Assembly (NCBI GenBank): GCA_026874595.1
Contig: CM049310.1
Coordinates: forward strand, 64,992,056-65,056,055
Direction of reading: 5' to 3'
From: Sipunculus nudus
Taxonomy: Eukaryota > Annelida > Sipuncula > Golfingiida > Sipunculidae
DNA length: 64,000 nucleotides
The translations under genes and the position numbers were made by a program. The notes under the pieces were generated by a model that was not told the origin of the DNA, did no database searches, and saw nothing but the letters and a program-made list of their open reading frames with translations. Shown here piece after piece: positions 61,112-64,000 of the stretch; position 1 is the first letter of the stretch, and each line of letters starts with the position of its first letter.

Positions 61112-62684
61112 AAAAATCAAGAAATATATTTACTCCCTTAACAAGAGGATTGCTGAAGCTAGAGATTTTTTGTCAAGGATGTAACATTATTTGATCAAGA
61201 TTCAATTGAATACCAAAAATTAGTTCTGAATTTTTCAAATTTTATAAGTTATTAGTATAAATATAAAATTAGTACCTTAAATTTTTCCCAACTTTGACCA
61301 TGGCATGTTTGTTTCCTGAGAGCACTGTTGATATAATTTTCATATCATGCACACATAAGTATTTCATCTTTGTAGTTTAGAAAGCTGAAAGAAATTGGCC
61401 AAATATTGTAGCTTTTATTAAAGTTTATATGAGACCATGTCAGACCGAGGCTTAATCCAGCCCCTCTTCAGTCACCTGTATGTTGACCTTGTTGACCTTT
61501 CATCAGATTATGCATGCTTGAGCGAAGCATACACTGGGGCAGCCAGGCAGCTAATGCCCAGCCACAGTTGATCCAGGTGTCCAACCCAACTCATCTAGTA
61601 GTTGTTTTTAAAAACAACATAACAATAAACATTAAATTAATAATGTTGTATTGTTTTTTTATAACAAATTAAACAAAAATTAATAGAAAAGGAATTTGTT
61701 TGTTGATGAGTAACAGAAAATTAACTTGCAGTTACTGATGATGTTAGAATCTTGTATGGATGGATAGAATGTCAATGTCAATGTTATTCCAAATAACACC
61801 ATGCAGTCACCTATGGTATTTTTCAGTGAAATTTTAATGATAAAAAAATAAATCATATTATTCATTACTAATCATAAGGGATCATATGAAGGAAATTAAT
61901 GATAGACAAAGATGCAGTTGATAATATTAATCTAGATTCCTACTGTGTCTAGTGTGTAGATTGATGTGAAAGTAGTCCAAAGTGAATATATTACATTTAT
62001 TTTTTTTTAATATAAATAAAAGCCATAAAACCAGGTATTTATGATCATTATGTAAATTTGTGAATTTTGTATATTCTGGATTCTCAACATCTTTGTTTGG
62101 CTAAAACTGAATAAATACTGGACATGGTGCGAATGCTTTGCAAATGTATTTGAATACGAATATGAATATTTACTGCATTAAAAAATTTTATTGCATAAGA
62201 ATGGGAATTCAGGTAAAAATGAAAGTATTTGAATACCAGTGCAGATACTTTCAAAATGTTTTCATGAATGCATTCATGAATATATTCTATAATATATCAA
62301 TAATCATTTCAGTTATTTTTTATTTTAAAAATCATATGATTTTCTTCTTCTTATTTTTTTTTAATAAAAATTATATTGGCACAATATTTGTTATTAAATT
62401 TTAATAAAAGTTAAACTCTTTTATAATATGTGCTGCTTATAAGTTATATGGCCAAGTCAAAATCTGTGTGACAATAGCACTCCATTTGTTAATAAAATAA
62501 ATGAAATCAATCCTCTTTCCTGTCTCCAAAGATACTATCAAAATCATACATAAGCTAAACACCAACAACTCATAATAAAGCTTATATTTTTTACCACACA
62601 AAACCAGCATGTGCCTCTTTCCCAAATCATATTTTTTATCATATAAAACAGCTGAGCGCCGTGACCCATGGGTCCCTTGTTTTT
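61112..62684 (+). mobile_element. 5'-truncated second copy of the 2.47-kb element
   Basis: Matches 49,072-50,544 in direct orientation, from TATTTACTCCCTTAACAAGA to CAGCTGAGCGCCGTGACCC and CTTGTTTT, with many small indels and one about 70-bp extra segment at about 62,172-62,243. Its left part, including the AGCTCAGCTGA end, is missing. The right end abuts the gag pseudogene fragment. AT-rich, no coding sequence. Confidence 0.85.
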
Positions 62685-62902
62685 CAAAAGTTTTGGCAAC
62701 AGCAAGTAGTGCTTGATTGTTCTCTTCCTGAATGTTAATGTACTTTTATTTATAGGCCTGTAAAAAGATTGTCCCATGATGCCTTGACATTAGGTGATAA
62801 AGAATTGTACCACACAAGGGCAGGTCCTGATAACTGAAGATGAAATGCAGCCACTTTTCTAGCATCACCATTATGTCCATTTAATTAAGGTAGCATATGA
62901 CT
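62685..62902 (-). pseudogene. Gag pseudogene, downstream part
   Basis: On the minus strand one frame reads AAFHLQLSGPALVWYNSL followed by a W-D-N-L motif, the typical gag-core pattern (A..L.L.G.A..WY..L....W) of Ty3/gypsy and retroviral-like gag. It is joined to the upstream part across the composite insertion, and a frame change of one base lies just after the junction. Stops follow near 62,757. Beyond about 62,684 it is truncated against another repeat. Non-functional. Confidence 0.7.
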
Positions 62903-62977
62903 AGAAAGATGTTGAATGGCCATGCTGGTCCATCTCATGGAGATATAGAACAAGAATACACAGAAAAAGTCGGATCA

Positions 62978-63052
62978 CCCCGTATAGGAATCAAACCCAT
63001 GACCCTCCGATTGCCGGTCGTCTGCTCTACTCCTGAGCTAACAGGGATCCCC
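62978..63052 (-). tRNA. tRNA-like sequence, degraded (copy 1)
   Basis: Same layout as the neighbouring copy but with GGTTTGATTCC in the B box and AGGAGTAGAGC in the A box, so both promoter boxes are damaged. The anticodon stem is slightly better paired (CGA/TCG). Confidence 0.4.
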
Positions 63053-63281
63053 AACTTCCTCTGTGTATCAGCACACTTTCATAGGAACCAGCGAAGTGAC
63101 GTCACTACTGTGACTGGTATTATACATACTACATGTGTCGACACGGCGACTTTGCATGCAGCAGTGATAAACTGATGGCCTTTTATGGTGTGCATCAAAT
63201 ATTATATAGAAAGATGTTGAATGGCCATGCTGGTCCATCTCATGGAGATATAGAACAAGAATACACAGAAAAAGTCGGATC

Positions 63282-63356
63282 ACCCCGTATGGGAATCGAA
63301 CCCATGACCCTCCAATTGCCGGTCGTCTGCTCTACCACTGAGCTAACAGGGATCAC
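63282..63356 (-). tRNA. tRNA-like sequence, probably not functional (copy 2)
   Basis: The minus strand shows an A box (TTAGCTCAGTGGTAGAGC), a perfect D stem GCTC/GAGC, a perfect T arm ATGGG-TTCGATT-CCCAT with intact B box, and an acceptor stem of six pairs out of seven (TCCCTGT/ACGGGGT). The anticodon arm is weak: only three central pairs, C in place of the universal U33, and a nominal anticodon GGC. TTTTT follows about 9 bases downstream, as in a Pol III terminator. Best read as a tRNA-derived repeat. Confidence 0.45.
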
Positions 63357-63592
63357 CAACTTCCTCTGTGTATCAGCACACTTTCATAGGAACCAGCGAA
63401 GTGACGTCACTACTGTGACTGGTATTATACATACTACATGTGTCGACACGGCGACTTTGCATGCAGCAGTGATAAACTGATGGCCTTTTACACTTTTTCT
63501 GTGTATTCTTGTTCTATATCTCCATGAGATGGACCAGCATGGTTCGATTCCCATACGGGGTGATCCGACTTTTTCTGTGTATTCTTGTTCTA

Positions 63593-63686
63593 TAGCATAT
63601 GACTCAAATTCACTTAAAAATTCTTCTCGGTGTTCACTGGAAAGTCCATGAAATTTTCTCACTGATAGTTTGTTTGGCATTGCCAT
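63593..63686 (-). pseudogene. Gag pseudogene, N-terminal part
   Basis: An ATG at 63,686 opens a frame starting MAMPNKLSVRKFHG and continuing with an EEFLSEFE motif, as in gag N-terminal domains. It runs into the composite insertion after about 31 codons. Evidence for one ancestral gene: the 12-bp direct repeat TAGCATATGACT at the two junctions. Confidence 0.7.
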
Positions 63687-63688
63687 GA

Positions 63689-63853
63689 TTACTGTCTCTT
63701 CTCTATTAATTTAGGAAGTGGAATTTCAGGAAGTGGAATTTCAATTGATGGTAATTCTGAATCTGGTACAACTGAGCACAGATCTGTTGCAAATAATGGA
63801 TTGTCCAATAAAATAGAAGTATCTTCAGAATAATAATCATTGCATGCTTGCAT
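63689..63853 (-). CDS. Small ORF upstream of gag (54 aa), unknown
   Basis: ATG at 63,853, TAA at 63,691-63,689, two bases before the gag ATG. The product is acidic with an internal IPLPEIPLP near-repeat. The frame is open about eight codons further upstream to a TGA. No domain recognised. It sits in the leader of the broken element, so it may be a leader peptide, a remnant of the gag N-terminus in another frame, or chance. Confidence 0.35.
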   Translation of the reverse strand: MQACNDYYSEDTSILLDNPLFATDLCSVVPDSELPSIEIPLPEIPLPKLIEKRQ

Positions 63854-63909
63854 TTCCACAGAGAGTTTAAAATGTTCTTCATATCAGTCCAAAAAAATTA
63901 TATTACTTA

Positions 63910-63926
63910 CTTTGGATTCTCCACCA
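63910..63926 (-). other. Candidate primer binding site of the second LTR element
   Basis: The minus strand reads TGGTGGAGAATCCAAAG, starting with TGG directly after an LTR-like end. GTAAGT follows at once, which could also act as a splice donor. Confidence 0.45.
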
Positions 63927-64000
63927 TGTTACGTTCCCTCCTCTCTATCATCACCTCAGGAAAATATGTCGAAGTGCTCCCAGAGTAAAATCTGGCTGTG
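63927..64000 (-). repeat. 3' end of an LTR, cut by the window edge
   Basis: On the minus strand the sequence ends ACGTAACA, a plausible LTR terminus (TG...CA type with TGTTACGT as the expected start), directly followed by the candidate PBS and, 240 bp on, by gag. The other LTR was not found in the window; the element is truncated at 62,684. Confidence 0.5.

Larger units (their letters stand above)
62903..63592 (-). mobile_element. Composite tRNA-related insertion with 12-bp target duplication
   Basis: Bounded by TAGCATATGACT at 62,891-62,902 and 63,593-63,604. It contains two direct copies of a 280-bp unit (62,903-63,185 and 63,208-63,490, 305 bp apart), then two inverted fragments of the same unit (63,491-63,540 and 63,541-63,592). 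Each full unit has a tRNA-like segment on the minus strand, a T5 tract just after it, and flanking sequence on both sides. The inverted part can fold back on the second copy. Confidence 0.8.

Noticed and set aside
63282-63356. Functional tRNA-Ala gene
   Set aside because: Anticodon arm poorly paired and position 33 is not U; it occurs as part of a repeated insertion. Kept only as tRNA-like.
63133-63480. 115-codon frame over the tRNA-like unit
   Set aside because: Reads antisense through tRNA-like sequence and its flanks; chance frame.

Overview
The window is a repeat-dominated, AT-rich piece of an animal genome, most likely a mollusc and probably a bivalve. That is inferred from the repeat vocabulary: stacked TGACCTTGACCTTTGACC runs, AGCTCAGCTGA terminal hairpins followed by CCGT/CTGT tracts, and element ends of the CAGCTGAGCG...CTTGTTT type. 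No host protein-coding gene, rRNA or CRISPR was recognised. The convincing genes all belong to LTR retrotransposons on the minus strand.

Positions 1-46,584 hold a macrosatellite of 10,897-bp units. There are three complete units (1-10,897; 10,898-21,794; 21,795-32,692) and a fourth whose right part is replaced by local expansion. The units are almost identical, differing at only a few diagnostic positions. Each unit is hierarchical: a 365-bp array, four 148-bp monomers, a module with CTCF-like, X-box-like and nuclear-receptor-like motifs, an array of about 330-bp monomers split by an inserted 1.24-kb mobile element, a 1,274-bp repeat, and about 2.3 kb of unit-specific sequence. The 1,274-bp repeat is present 1.7 times in units 1-3 and 6.7 times in unit 4. 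About 43 CTCF-like sites, all in one orientation, lie in the array and its edge copy.

From 46,585 to 47,430 the array decays into truncated copies and hairpin minisatellite monomers. From 47,430 to 62,684 lie nested older repeats: a roughly 330-bp family interrupted by a 2.47-kb AGCTCAGCTGA-type element, a diverged 'feedback' repeat family, a minisatellite, and a second, truncated copy of the same element.

A 6.74-kb Ty3/gypsy-type element (53,055-59,795, minus strand) is inserted in these repeats, with 1,137-bp LTRs, an ATGAC target duplication, a PBS and a PPT. It keeps one long frame for gag, protease and integrase, followed by the RT thumb and RNase H. The RT polymerase core is missing. 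Integrase lies upstream of RT/RNase H, the domain order of the Gmr1 group.

At the right end is a second, broken gypsy-like element on the minus strand (LTR end, PBS, small ORF, gag pseudogene). Its gag is split by a 690-bp composite insertion carrying tRNA-like units, flanked by a 12-bp target duplication.
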